Source of the DNA: JAGOUN01 sp040389005
GTDB taxonomy: Bacteria; Pseudomonadota; Gammaproteobacteria; JAGOUN01
Direction: 5' to 3'
DNA length: 64,000 nucleotides
NCBI GenBank assembly: GCA_040389005.1
Contig: JAZKAS010000017.1
Coordinates: 1 to 64,000 of the forward strand
Numbering within the stretch: the stretch's first letter is position 1; every line of letters begins with the position of its first letter. Below the pieces are notes generated by a model that did not search any database, was not told where the DNA came from, and saw only the letters and a list, made by a program, of their open reading frames with translations. Positions 16,813 through 27,000 of the stretch are shown here, in pieces. A program made the position numbers and the translations under genes.

Positions 16813-17985
16813 TTAACAGCTTTTAATCGACTTACGATCGGCTTTAGGCAGGTCTAGGCTTTTATTCTCAGCAGCCCCAGAGAACAGTGGATTCGAGGTC
16901 ATATAAATCGATTGACGGTGGTATGGGCCATCATGATATATACAGGGGATAATATCTCTGCCCACCGTTTCTGATTCAAGAATGCCATTCACCATCATCT
17001 CTGTCGTGGTTTCACACACACCACTTGTATCATCAATACGATCTCTTTGGCGCGATACCATCTTATCATCAATGATGTATTCCCAAGGATTAAACATTGC
17101 CTCATCATAGGCTTTTTTCCACTCGGCTAACGTCGGCGCGCGAGAAGAAAAATCTTGCTGCTGTTTGGTGAGTTGAAGTTTAAAAATTTCTTTAGCAAAA
17201 GCCCCATACTGTTGCAATTTTTGAGTCAATGCTTGATTTTTGATGGAAGATTGTGTGTAGTGTTCCTCGGCTTTTTTTAAAAAATAGTTAAATGTGCAGG
17301 AAGTGTGATTTTCCATATAAGCAATGGTTAAATAATACTTGCCGAGAGTTTCGTGAGCATCTTCTCTGGCCGCTTTTGATGCAGCATGATTCAAGGCATT
17401 ATTTGCTTGAAAAATACCATAAGCTATTTTCATAAACCACGGCGCCACTGTTTCTGCATATAACGCAACGCCATTTATCTCATTTGCCTTTTCTTGAAGC
17501 GATGCATGGCGTCTTACATTATTTTCATCTTCCCAATAAAAACAATCATAATGTGTTTTTTTGACTGCAATGAGTTTGCCAAGTTCATCATATTCAATCA
17601 ATTCCGACAACTTTCTTTGCCGCACATAAAAATCAAATGCATATAACGCGCAATATATATTTAACCCAGCAGAGTACCGAAGAGTATCTACGCCTTCTTT
17701 TGTTTTACCGCAATAAAACAGATCTGCTTCGGCGATCATTTGACTGTCTTTTTTTAAAATAAAATCAGCAAAGTGCAAGCTGCCAAACACAAGGGCGGCA
17801 GAAATAACTGAAAACCGGGATTCTCTTGAGGAGTCAATTTCTTTTCTGAGTAGCCTGGGGTTAGTTCGCAAGAGCTGTTCTAATTCGCTCCCTTTCGCCG
17901 GCAATTTATCCTGCAGAACGCCATCCAAATAAGCGTCTCCTAGAGCTTCACGCTTGTGAGATTGGCTAGATTTAGTAGCGTACAT
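16813..17985 (-). CDS. Unknown protein between prs and rplY
   Basis: 390 residues, soluble, no signal peptide, mostly helical by composition. No family recognised. Notable are HTSCTFNYFLKKAEEHYTQ, which resembles a TPR-like helix pair, and a C-terminal SGVCETTTEMMVNG. Starts with ATG 17985 preceded by GAGG at the right distance, 12 bases after the stop of the upstream gene, so the two are one transcription unit. Its place in the normally tight prs-rplY junction suggests it was acquired. A Dot/Icm substrate is possible but unproven. Confidence 0.7.
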   Translation of the reverse strand: MYATKSSQSHKREALGDAYLDGVLQDKLPAKGSELEQLLRTNPRLLRKEIDSSRESRFSVISAALVFGSLHFADFILKKDSQMIAEADLFYCGKTKEGVDTLRYSAGLNIYCALYAFDFYVRQRKLSELIEYDELGKLIAVKKTHYDCFYWEDENNVRRHASLQEKANEINGVALYAETVAPWFMKIAYGIFQANNALNHAASKAAREDAHETLGKYYLTIAYMENHTSCTFNYFLKKAEEHYTQSSIKNQALTQKLQQYGAFAKEIFKLQLTKQQQDFSSRAPTLAEWKKAYDEAMFNPWEYIIDDKMVSRQRDRIDDTSGVCETTTEMMVNGILESETVGRDIIPCIYHDGPYHRQSIYMTSNPLFSGAAENKSLDLPKADRKSIKSC

Positions 17986-17997
17986 AATGCATGGCCT

Positions 17998-19959
17998 CTA
18001 ATTTGACAAACGTTGCGTTTGTATCACTGCTTTTTTCCCCTGATTGTACACCTCTTTTATTAACAATAGCTTATCAATATTGTTTTTCACCTTGAATATT
18101 GCCTCGCTTATTGTTGTTTCCAGGCTGGCCCCATCTACAGAAATCGAGCTCGCTATCGCTTCTAACGCCTGTTTTAGCTTGTATAATTCGTTTTCCATTA
18201 ATACTTGGTTGACGGGGATAGCGCTTAACAGAGTATTTAAATGCCTTTCGTTTTCTGTGGATAACTCAATGATATTAGAACGATTGACGATTAATCTGCT
18301 TTCTAATTGATTAAACGAATCGGTGAAGCTTTGCCATGGAGTCTCATAACTTTTCGCCAACGCATTTTGTTTAAAAAACAACCCGCGAGCTTTGAACGAA
18401 CCCACTGTTTCATGAGTGATAGGAGCGGGGGTTTGCAACCGACTCCATATTTCCTTGCCAGAAAGAGTAAAATCCCGAACAAGCGCGCTATAATAGTCCT
18501 CTATTTCGTGCCAACAGACGAAGATGGGCGAAGTTTCTCTGTACCTATTAGTTTCATTTTCATTCTTAATATTGCCTTGAGAATCAATCGCCACAATCGC
18601 ACGATTCAGCGCTGCCATTATCAACGTAATATCAACTTGGTAATTGCCTGCGCGAATACCGCTTATCCATTCTGAAAACTTATACGGCAATAACTCAATA
18701 ATTTTCCTATATCTTTTTTCTTGCGCAACGAGATGATCCGCAATTCGATCTCGCAAATCATTGACATCTTCATCCAAATAAGCAGCAACCGCGCTATATA
18801 AATCACACGCTTGATCATAAAACTTAAACTCCAATCCAGGCAAAGCATGCTCATGAATTGCAGAAGATAACGGGCCGGACTGTGTAACTGGTAATGCAAA
18901 TTGTTTTTGCGTATCTTCATTGAAACGCTGAATAACTTGAGCAGCTTCGATAGCTGTAAAGTGTGTTATAATATTTTGTAGCATTGCATATGCTTTTTGT
19001 TCTGTTTCATATATTTTTTTCGTCGCGTCATTCAATTTTTTTAGATTAGTCGTTTGAAGAAAACGACTAGAATACTCCAATCGATAAGACGCAATAATAA
19101 TTGCAATCAAAATACTTGCCGCAATCAGCGTAGTCACGGCAGAGATTTTTTTTGAAGAAATAAATGAATCCCCTAAATAAACAACAAGAGCATTTGCAAG
19201 CGTGAGCAAAGCAAACAAGGCGGTCCATAAATTACGATATGGGGTGCTATCAAGAAAATCAGCTTCATTTTCAAGCAAAGCTTCGAATTGAACGATGTGC
19301 TCTTGAGTAAAATGCCCACTCTGATATTCCTTCAAGAAATCTTCATATAAATAGGAGTCTAACGCACCTAACACTGAATCATCAGGAAAAAGTGCGGTAA
19401 CCGCTGAACGAATGAGTTGGATATTGCGATAATACATCAAATCATGCTCTGAACGACTTTTGACATCTTGAGACCACTTAAACAGTTCCTGCATTTTTTT
19501 ACGGCGCTCAAATAAAATAATATTGTCAACAATGTTCACGATAATCACCGGCAACAAAGAAGTAACACATTGCATGACTGTATTGCCAATCCAGGGAGAT
19601 TCGTTTTTCTGCGCGGACAAATAAATCAACACTTGAATAGCGTTGATAGCAATAAAAAGTGGACCTACGGCAGCCACGGCCACCTCAGAAAAAGCCATCA
19701 AGCTTTCTAAGCTACGATATTGCTTGTCAATTTCTTCGTATCTTTCTACATACTCTCCCGGAGCGCTGAGAAGAACAGGGGTTGTTGAGGATTGAGAAGA
19801 GCTACGGCCACTTTCAATTTGCGCCAAGAGATTGTCGCTTGAATTAGCGCGGCTTGATACAGGCGATGAGTTTAGAGAATTAAAGGGCACCACAACATTT
19901 GAAGAAACCCCATTATTAGAAGAAACGTTGTTTGATTTCTTATTTTTTTTGTTCCGCAT
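17998..19959 (-). CDS. Unknown membrane protein with long cytoplasmic helical part
   Basis: About 653 residues. The ORF opens at 20001, but ATG 19957-19959 (MRNKKNKKSNN) has purines AGAGAGCGG just upstream and is the better start. The N-terminus is Ser/Asn-rich and probably disordered to about residue 65. Two hydrophobic pairs follow: VAVAAVGPLFIAINAIQVL and SLLPVIIVNIVDNII, then LWTALFALLTLANALVVYL and TTLIAASILIAIIIASY, giving four membrane helices as two hairpins, followed by about 350 polar helical residues. No family recognised. The architecture (disordered start, paired hydrophobic hairpins) is frequent among Legionella and Coxiella effectors; that is inference only. Confidence 0.75.
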   Translation of the reverse strand: MRNKKNKKSNNVSSNNGVSSNVVVPFNSLNSSPVSSRANSSDNLLAQIESGRSSSQSSTTPVLLSAPGEYVERYEEIDKQYRSLESLMAFSEVAVAAVGPLFIAINAIQVLIYLSAQKNESPWIGNTVMQCVTSLLPVIIVNIVDNIILFERRKKMQELFKWSQDVKSRSEHDLMYYRNIQLIRSAVTALFPDDSVLGALDSYLYEDFLKEYQSGHFTQEHIVQFEALLENEADFLDSTPYRNLWTALFALLTLANALVVYLGDSFISSKKISAVTTLIAASILIAIIIASYRLEYSSRFLQTTNLKKLNDATKKIYETEQKAYAMLQNIITHFTAIEAAQVIQRFNEDTQKQFALPVTQSGPLSSAIHEHALPGLEFKFYDQACDLYSAVAAYLDEDVNDLRDRIADHLVAQEKRYRKIIELLPYKFSEWISGIRAGNYQVDITLIMAALNRAIVAIDSQGNIKNENETNRYRETSPIFVCWHEIEDYYSALVRDFTLSGKEIWSRLQTPAPITHETVGSFKARGLFFKQNALAKSYETPWQSFTDSFNQLESRLIVNRSNIIELSTENERHLNTLLSAIPVNQVLMENELYKLKQALEAIASSISVDGASLETTISEAIFKVKNNIDKLLLIKEVYNQGKKAVIQTQRLSN

Positions 19960-20064
19960 CTTCCGCTCTCTATTAGGTCTTGTTTTGTTTATATAGACCA
20001 TAAATACGCGAAAACAACTATTTTATAGTTAATTATTTTGCTCTTAATAAAAAAGTGCAAAGAG

Positions 20065-21128
20065 CTACGAAAACATCGACATTAACGATTTAGATTGGCA
20101 CATGCGATCAATGCATTGTGCGAGCATCTGTCCAACAGAGACTTGGCGGATTTTTTTGCAGGCGAGCGCTTCAGCAGATAAAGGAATGGTGTCGGTGACA
20201 ACAAGTTCATCCAGTGCAGAATTTTCAATATTTTCAATGGCTTTGCCAGAAAGAATCGGGTGCGTGATATAGGCACTAATGCGCTTCGCGCCTTGTTCTT
20301 TAAGGGCATCAACGCCTGCGCGTAAGGTGCCGGCGGTATCGATCATATCATCGACTAAAATACAGTTTTTATCTTTGACATCACCAATAATATGCATAAT
20401 TTTCGCTTCATTCGCCTTTGGACGACGTTTGTCCAAGATGGCAAGATCCGTGCCTAATAGTTTTGCAATGGCACGCGCTCGCACAACTCCGCCAACATCC
20501 GGTGAAATCACCATAATATCTTGCGTGTTACCATAATGTTGTTTGATGTCGTCNNNNNNNNNNCTATAAACATTATCAACGGGGATAGAAAAAAAGCCTT
20601 GAATTTGATCGGCGTGAATATCCACCGTTAGCACATGATCAATCCCCGCGCCGACGAGCATATCAGCCACAACGCGGGCAGAAATTGGCACGCGAGTTGA
20701 GCGCACGCGACGATCTTGTCGCGCATAACCGTAATAAGGGCAAATGGCGGTTATTTTCGTGGCTGAGGCGCGTCGGAAGGCATCGGCCATAATGACGAGT
20801 TCCATGAGATTGTCATTCACTGGATTGCACATCGGTTGAATGATAAAAACCTCACGACCACGGACATTCTCAAGGATTTCGACAAAGATTTCACCGTCGC
20901 TATAACGACCGACTTTAATATTGCCTAAAGGTAAATTCAGATGAGAAGCGACTTTTTCAGCGAGGGGTATATTGGCGTTGCCGGNNNNNNNNNNAAAATC
21001 TCCACCATAATTTCGCCATCACTGTAACGGCCAACCACGGCTTTGCCGAGTTCAAGACCTAAGTGGTGAGCGATTTTTTGTGCAAGTTCAGGATTAGAGT
21101 TACCCGCAAAAAGCATCATTTTTGGCAT
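20065..21128 (-). CDS. prs: Ribose-phosphate pyrophosphokinase, broken by two assembly gaps and with a duplicated N-terminal segment
   Basis: Makes PRPP from ribose 5-phosphate and ATP. Start MPKMMLFAGNSNPELAQKIAHHLG (ATG 21126-21128). Motifs after the gaps: NPVNDNLMELVIMADAFRRA, PYYGYARQDRR, VDIHADQIQGFF, VVSPD-like VISPDVGGVVRARAIA, and the PRPP-binding LVDDMIDTAGTL. The gap at 20554-20563 removes about seven residues (the SPxLL region). At 20985-20994 the sequence restarts: VVGRYSDGEIMVEI before the gap is followed, in another frame, by GNANIPLAEKVASHLN...KVGRYSDGEIFVEI, a second, different version of the same N-terminal region. Either two prs copies are collapsed here or the scaffold is mis-joined. 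Confidence 0.9.
20554..20563. other. Assembly gap (10 N) in prs
   Basis: Run of 10 N. Comparison with the Prs family suggests about 20 bases are really missing; the frame is kept across it. Confidence 0.99.
20985..20994. other. Assembly gap (10 N) in prs, flanked by homologous sequence
   Basis: Run of 10 N. Both sides encode versions of the same Prs N-terminal region and the frame changes across it, so its true size is not 10 bases. Confidence 0.99.
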
Positions 21129-21148
21129 GGAAGTTTCCTGAGTAGAAT

Positions 21149-21223
21149 TGGCTGGGGTGCTAGGATTCGAACCTAGGTATGCGGAGATCAAAACCCCGTG
21201 CCTTACCACTTGGCGACGCCCCA
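21149..21223 (-). tRNA. tRNA-Gln (anticodon TTG)
   Basis: On the minus strand TGGGGCG...CACCCCAGCCA folds as a full cloverleaf: acceptor TGGGGCG with encoded CCA, D-arm with AAGTGGTAAGGC, anticodon stem CGGGG/CTCCG with loop TTTTGAT giving anticodon UUG, and T-arm CCTAGGTTCGAATCCTAGC. It closely resembles E. coli tRNA-Gln(UUG). It lies 20 bases upstream of prs, in the same direction; tRNA-Gln next to prs is a common gammaproteobacterial arrangement. Confidence 0.96.
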
Positions 21224-21304
21224 ACAGCGAGTCGTGAATTTTGCAGAATTTGGGCGCGGCTGTCAATGAATTTGTAAGGGATAGTGATATCAAATGTTAT
21301 TTTT

Positions 21305-21314
21305 GGCCTATACT
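21305..21314 (+). promoter_or_regulatory. GCCTATACT promoter-like motif
   Basis: GGCCTATACT, with TATACT as a good -10 hexamer, 29 bases before the start of the LanM-like gene. The same motif lies before the genes at 42572 and 51303. Confidence 0.5.
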
Positions 21315-21342
21315 TGGGTAAGCTCAGAAGTTAAGGATGGCG

Positions 21343-23544
21343 ATGAGTATATACGATGATATGGTAGAGGGTGTTGTTGGTCCATTAGTTAAGAGTGCTG
21401 CTGAAGTGATTGATCTTCACGCATCTAACTTAGAGGTGATTGTTGGCAATCTTCCTGCTATGAGTCAGCATATTCAAAGTGTTCTTGAGGGGTGCCTCAT
21501 AGATTTTATCGCTTATGATTTATATGAGTTCGATCAAGGACATATTTTAGCTGGCCATTCTCGATTGCCTGAGGTTGGCATAACCGGAGTGCAAAAACTT
21601 GAAAGATATCTTTTTTCTAAAACTCGTGAAGGCGGATCTTTTCAGGATTATTTGTTTGGGCAGTATCCTGAACTTCAAGAAAAGTTAGTAGCAATACAGG
21701 GTAATTTAATTAAATCACTGTCAACGACGATCAGTCGAATTGTAAAAGATCAAGAGGTTATTACAAGCGCATTTTTCCCTGAAGTAGTTGAACCTCGTGA
21801 TGCAATCATCCGTGCTTCATCCATGACGACTTCGTCATCGCGTCGTTCTTCCAATACAATGATTACAGAAATTAACATTGATTTTTCAGGAAAAGAATTT
21901 CATCGTGGCCAGCAACAAGTGTTAATTGTTCGCTGCAAAACAAATGAAGGCAGTGAGGCTAAGTTTATCTATAAGCCTTCGTCATTAGTCGCGGATACTT
22001 TTCTTGTGGGTGATGTTGAAAAATTGCGTGAATTAAAAATGCATTATTCTGATCGATTCGAAGGTGAGATTGATATTAATGCCAGTGTTGTTCAGCTTAT
22101 CAATGCAGGTATATTACCCACATCACCGCGTCTTCAGACTTATTTGGTTGTTCCTATGCGGTGGTCTACGGTGACAGACTCTTATGGTTATATTGAGTTT
22201 CTAGAGCACGATCCTGCGGTGTCCTCAAGTATTACCGACAACTTACAAGGGCTGTTACTCAATGCTAAAACTAAGCAGGAAGCTGATAGAATTATTGATG
22301 AATTCAGTCATGCAGTTGAAGGAAGCGTGGCGCGAGAATTTCAAAATATTTTACAAGAACTTTATGAAGATTTTCAACGAGGCCGAAAAGTACATAGTAT
22401 TACGAGTGATCCACAAGAGGTGAAAGATTATTCCATTTTATGTGGCCAGTTGGCTGCCATATTTCGGGCATTCAATATTGCAGATATGCACGTGGATAAT
22501 ATTTTTGTGCACAATAAAAAACCGTGCGCCATTGATTTTGAGTTTTGCATGAGCTTGTCTGTCGCTTCTTTACAGGAAACATCAGCATTGACATTATTAG
22601 GGGGCGCGTTTTCTCCTTTTTCACAAACGTTTATTCATTGGAAATTTCTTTGTCCTGTTCAAGATAATGCTGCAGCCTCGTCTTTAGATTATGCAAAAAT
22701 AGAGGGGAAAGAATTTTTTTATGGCAATAATCGTTTGTATCAAGCAGATATAGAAGCGAATAGACTGTCACCGATCTTGGCGGAAAGAGAACAATTTTTA
22801 GCAGGATTCCATCAAGTCATGAATTTTTTTAGGGCTTCTCATCTGGATATTACTGGCATACTGGCTTCGAATTTTGTGCGTAGTGGTTTTGTAAGAGTTG
22901 CTCCTTTGACGACAGCTGATTTTGCTAGTATGGAGAAAAATGTTTTTGGTGAAATGATGAAGGTGCCTGGCCATAAAACTATGATGGAATATAGAGCGGA
23001 GAGATTTCAGCAATGGGTCAATAATGTTGCTGAAAAAAAAATCGAGCGTGATGCTCAGAGTAATTGCTGTTTGCCTTGCCAGCCACCTATGGCAGAACAA
23101 TTTATTGTAGATACAGCTCGCCAGCCACCCATTTTTTTAGCATTTGACCATTATGCTTTTCAAGAATTAAAAACGAATAATGTCCCTTGTTATTATATGT
23201 CATTCATTGAGCGTGGGCTTATTTGTGGAGATGGTCATTGTGCTGAAGCAACTTTGGCAGAAAAGACGGTGTTGAGTAATTTACTCAGCAGAGATGTAAA
23301 TGAGCCCCCACACATGCATGTAACTGAGTTGGATAAGTATTGCCAGCAGCGAATTCCATGCAGTGGCGTTATGGAAAATTTTCAATTATTGGCTAGCGCG
23401 TGGTTTATGCCTGATTTTATCACTAGAGATGTGCATTATATTGAAGGTCGTTCATCTGTATTTGCTTATCATACTGATCAATTAGGAGTAACATTACAGC
23501 CAATAGAAAATCATGTAACTTCAGGAATGAGGTTATCAAAATAA
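21343..23544 (+). CDS. Stand-alone LanM-type dehydratase (DUF4135-like) domain protein
   Basis: 733 residues. It resembles the N-terminal dehydratase domain of class II lanthipeptide synthetases (LanM), a lipid-kinase-like fold that phosphorylates and eliminates Ser/Thr. Matches, numbering from ATG 21343: EFHRGQQQVLIV (His187; LanM pattern GDpHxxG...V), FIYKPSSL (Lys211; LanM vYKPR), SYGYIEF (281-286; YGWxEF), ADMHVDNI (Asp381, His383, Asn386) and AIDFEF (Asp398, Glu400), then FLAGFHQVM. So most catalytic positions are kept, but the first Asp of GDxH is not. No LanC cyclase motifs (WCxG, CHG) follow; instead there are about 160 residues with clustered cysteines (NCCLPCQPP, CGDGHC). Start chosen because AAGG lies 6 bases upstream; ATG 21337 is the alternative. 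Function unknown. Confidence 0.75.
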   Translation: MSIYDDMVEGVVGPLVKSAAEVIDLHASNLEVIVGNLPAMSQHIQSVLEGCLIDFIAYDLYEFDQGHILAGHSRLPEVGITGVQKLERYLFSKTREGGSFQDYLFGQYPELQEKLVAIQGNLIKSLSTTISRIVKDQEVITSAFFPEVVEPRDAIIRASSMTTSSSRRSSNTMITEINIDFSGKEFHRGQQQVLIVRCKTNEGSEAKFIYKPSSLVADTFLVGDVEKLRELKMHYSDRFEGEIDINASVVQLINAGILPTSPRLQTYLVVPMRWSTVTDSYGYIEFLEHDPAVSSSITDNLQGLLLNAKTKQEADRIIDEFSHAVEGSVAREFQNILQELYEDFQRGRKVHSITSDPQEVKDYSILCGQLAAIFRAFNIADMHVDNIFVHNKKPCAIDFEFCMSLSVASLQETSALTLLGGAFSPFSQTFIHWKFLCPVQDNAAASSLDYAKIEGKEFFYGNNRLYQADIEANRLSPILAEREQFLAGFHQVMNFFRASHLDITGILASNFVRSGFVRVAPLTTADFASMEKNVFGEMMKVPGHKTMMEYRAERFQQWVNNVAEKKIERDAQSNCCLPCQPPMAEQFIVDTARQPPIFLAFDHYAFQELKTNNVPCYYMSFIERGLICGDGHCAEATLAEKTVLSNLLSRDVNEPPHMHVTELDKYCQQRIPCSGVMENFQLLASAWFMPDFITRDVHYIEGRSSVFAYHTDQLGVTLQPIENHVTSGMRLSK

Positions 23545-23556
23545 GGGGGCGATAGC

Positions 23557-23991
23557 ATGCAAATTTTTTCATATTTTGCCAATCAAACGTCGTTTGAAAG
23601 GGCATTAAATGCTACAGATTTAGAGGGGTGTCAATCGTATATTATTTATTGGCAACGATTTGAGAGCGCTAACCCTAATGTTACAAAAATTGTGGGCAAC
23701 ACCAAAGAGGGTCAGGCATTGTTGAGCGAACATGTGCGTTTAAACGGACGAGAGCGTTGTATTTATTCTTCTTTGCAAGAGGCTGCTCGACAGTTGGCGA
23801 GTGAGTCGAAATATCCTGATACGGGTGGATATATATTATGTTCTAATACGCAATGTGACAGCGATACCGATATTCGTCATCTTATTATAAAGGAAGCTAT
23901 TAATGGTGATCAGTATTTTTTATACTCTCGCAACGCGTTGAGAATAGAGTCGGTTACTGCGATTGTGCCAGGATCTAGCTCTAAAATCTGA
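23557..23991 (+). CDS. Small unknown protein coupled to the LanM-like gene
   Basis: 144 residues, 12 bases after the LanM-like gene with ribosome-binding site AAGGGGGCGATAGC, so the two are one operon. No signal peptide and no family recognised. Four cysteines (EGCQS, ERCIY, ILCSNTQCDS) and many Ser/Thr. It could be a partner, regulator or substrate of the kinase-like neighbour, but it has no obvious lanthipeptide leader (no double-glycine cleavage motif followed by a Cys/Ser/Thr-rich core). Confidence 0.65.
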   Translation: MQIFSYFANQTSFERALNATDLEGCQSYIIYWQRFESANPNVTKIVGNTKEGQALLSEHVRLNGRERCIYSSLQEAARQLASESKYPDTGGYILCSNTQCDSDTDIRHLIIKEAINGDQYFLYSRNALRIESVTAIVPGSSSKI

Positions 23992-24055
23992 GCAGATAGT
24001 TGTACGCAATCAATGAGTACATATTGAAAGCAGTGGATTTAATGCTTATAGTGGA

Positions 24056-27000
24056 TTAGCACTTAGGAAAATTCATTGATATTTTCAAAATTGCTTTTGA
24101 CTCTTCTATTTTTTCTTTGAAGAATTTTAGTTTCTGCAAAGCGTTGTTGGGGGCGGGCAACCCCAATGCTTTAGTAACTTTGCTTAAAATCTGATGTCTT
24201 CTCGGTTTTTCAAATTCCTGAGTAGCATTTTTCAAAAGTTGATCGCAAAGCAAGCTAAATCCTTGATAAACTTCAGGCGTTATTTTATCAGTGAAAAAAA
24301 CTTCTGCTGCGGTATTTAAGCAATTAATTAAATATTCAGCGATTTGTGCAATGCAGATATAATTACAATCAAAACTTTTATTATTTTCATCTGTTTTTTT
24401 TTCAAGATAATGAATGCTTTCTTGAAATTGTATGAGCAGATACTGAAACTGCTTTATGTAAATAGAATAACGAGTTTCTCTGGAGACACGATTATGAAGC
24501 ACCTCAGAGAGAACGATTAAGCTTACAATACTATTGCTTAAAATAGGGCGACTNNNNNNNNNNATTAATGATGGGCTGAGTGACGATATCTTCAACCATT
24601 TCAGGCAAAAGACCTTCCTGTAAATTGGACAAAAGAAAAATAGAAAATCGTTCGTGTTGAGCATATTTCTTAATATGTGCACTGCGTTCATCGTTATCAG
24701 TAAAGTGACTAATGCATAACAAGCCTGCAATTATAATGCGAAATTCTTCAGCCAAATAAGGCGGATAATAAAATAATTGTCTAAACAAGCCGAGCATAAA
24801 ATATTCGGCATCTTCCGATTCATTCGTATTGTTGTGCATAGCATCAAAAAACTGAGGAGATTCTAGGTATAATGTTCTTATTTGAGTCAGGCAAACGTTG
24901 TAGTCCTTATCGTTTTGCTGTTCTTTGAATGCAAATGCTTTTTTTATTTGCGCATAAATTTTTGAGAAAAATTGCTTTTTCAAAATAAATTGATTAACAA
25001 AAGCGTGCGCTGTTAATGAAAGATTATACTTCTCTTGCCAATTTGTTTCGTCAGAATGTTCTTTAGGCCAGTTTTCTGCCATGCTATTGAATAGTTGAGA
25101 AAGTTGTTCGCATTCTTTGGTGCCGTGTGTGTCTAAATTAGGAAACTTGCTATTCCAGTCAAAATGACTTTTATCTGTTTCTGGGTGATCTGCAATAAAA
25201 TGACATGCGTTTTTAAAACCGCTTAGTAGTGCTTGAAGTTGCTGAAGATCACTTGCGGGTGTTTCACGATACGGGTAAATATATTGCGTAAAGAACTCAA
25301 ATTTTTCTTTTGAATTATTTTCTAGCCAATAAAGGTTATTGTCTCTATTTAAAAGCAGGCTTAAATCACCATTAAAAAAACGGATTTGTTCTATCATGGA
25401 AAAATAAGTTTCGGCATGATCTGCGGGTATTTTTTCTGAGAACATGGTTTGTGCTAAAGGTATATGCTGCGTCGTGGTTAAGAGAAACCAGTATGTTAAG
25501 CTCTCCATGTCTTCGTAAAACACGGAACATTCTTGCTGCGATAAAAGTAAGCAGCTAAAGACACCAGAGAACTTGAAAAAAAGTACGGCGTATACAGGTT
25601 TTAAGTATCTATTGAGGTATTCAGTTTGGCCTTCGTAGGCGGCATAAAAGTTGGGTGTTACAAGAATATTTTCATTAAAAATGGGTGTGAAAGGTGCTTT
25701 GGTTGATGCACAGATTTGATTTAATGTTTTTTGATGCTTTCCAATATAATATTCAAGAATAAGAAAAGCATACGAAATAAAATTGTTTTCTCTGCAAATT
25801 AAATTATATGTTTGGTTGCAAACTTGTTTTTCTATTACATTTTGATTTTGAATTTGTTTTTCAATTTGAACGCAGGCATCTTTTTGAGTGTGTCGTAATA
25901 TTTGGCGAGGAGAACATAGCGCACAAGCTTCTTCTAAAATTTCATCAAGCGTACTCACTATGTTATTTTTATCTTCATTTGACAGCGTTTGTCCGGCGGA
26001 GGCTATCACTTTTTCTAAATCATCTATTAGTGAATTTTTAATTTTTGCGAGAATCTCTTTCGTGTCTTCTTCTTTGTTGATTGCGCCATATTTTTCATAA
26101 AGAGTGGCTGTTTCTTTCGAGACAAAGTATGTATAAAAATGTGACATAAGGCGCTTTTTTTCTAGGCTGGCTTGTGGCCCAGAAGCACTTAAAATGCGAC
26201 CCATAAGATGCGAACGAATTGAGGCGCGCATTTTCAATTGTGCGGCTTCAAAAAGATCAGTTTTTAGTTGTTCTTTTTCCAGTGTTTGAGCGTGCTCATA
26301 GATTTCATCAAAGCTTTTTCCAGCAAGTGTTTTGGATACGATAAAGTCAAACGATTGATCCCCCTCTAAAAGATCGCGCATACGTAGCACGCCTTGTCTA
26401 ATTTGCGAAGCTAGTGTGCGGTGATCAATCATTACCAGTGCTTTGGCATTAATGGCTTGTTTAATATCGACACCTAAGCGCTGTGCTTGACTGTAAAAGG
26501 TGAAGCAATTTTCTGGAGTGCAGTTCAGGCGCTCTTTTATTCGACGGTTGTCCGTGCTGCCAATAAAAATGAGGGACTCATTAGATAGATTTTCGTGCGA
26601 AGTCACGCGAAGAGCATATAAATCACCGTTTATAAAAAATAACACAAATTTAATTGGTGCTGAGATAAATTGTTCAGGATTTAGAAATATATAATGTGCA
26701 ATTGCTTGAGCGACTTCAAGATTTGTGATTATTGCTTCAGAAGTTCTAAAAGTGGCAGAGATGTCAATAATAGCGCGCACATTATCTGCGTCAGTATATT
26801 GTCTGAGTAAAGCTGCAATAAATGTATTAAGGTGATTAAACTCAAGCGAGTGGATTTTCGGCTGTTTGGTTTTCATGCCGTGATAAATGTATTCATCTTC
26901 CTGGGTGCTTTCATTGTATTTTAGACGCGAATGAAATGTGCGGTAATTTTCTGGGGTTCCGGTCATGCCTTGGCATGAAGAAAACATATCAACCAAATTG

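Noticed and set aside
16813..19959. Prophage or integrative element between prs and rplY next to tRNA-Gln
   Set aside because: No integrase, transposase or tRNA-derived direct repeat is visible, and the insertion is not at the tRNA.
24056..24730. Separate 224-residue minus-strand gene
   Set aside because: Its first part reads the giant gene in the wrong frame; after the 10-N gap it is the true C-terminus of the giant protein.
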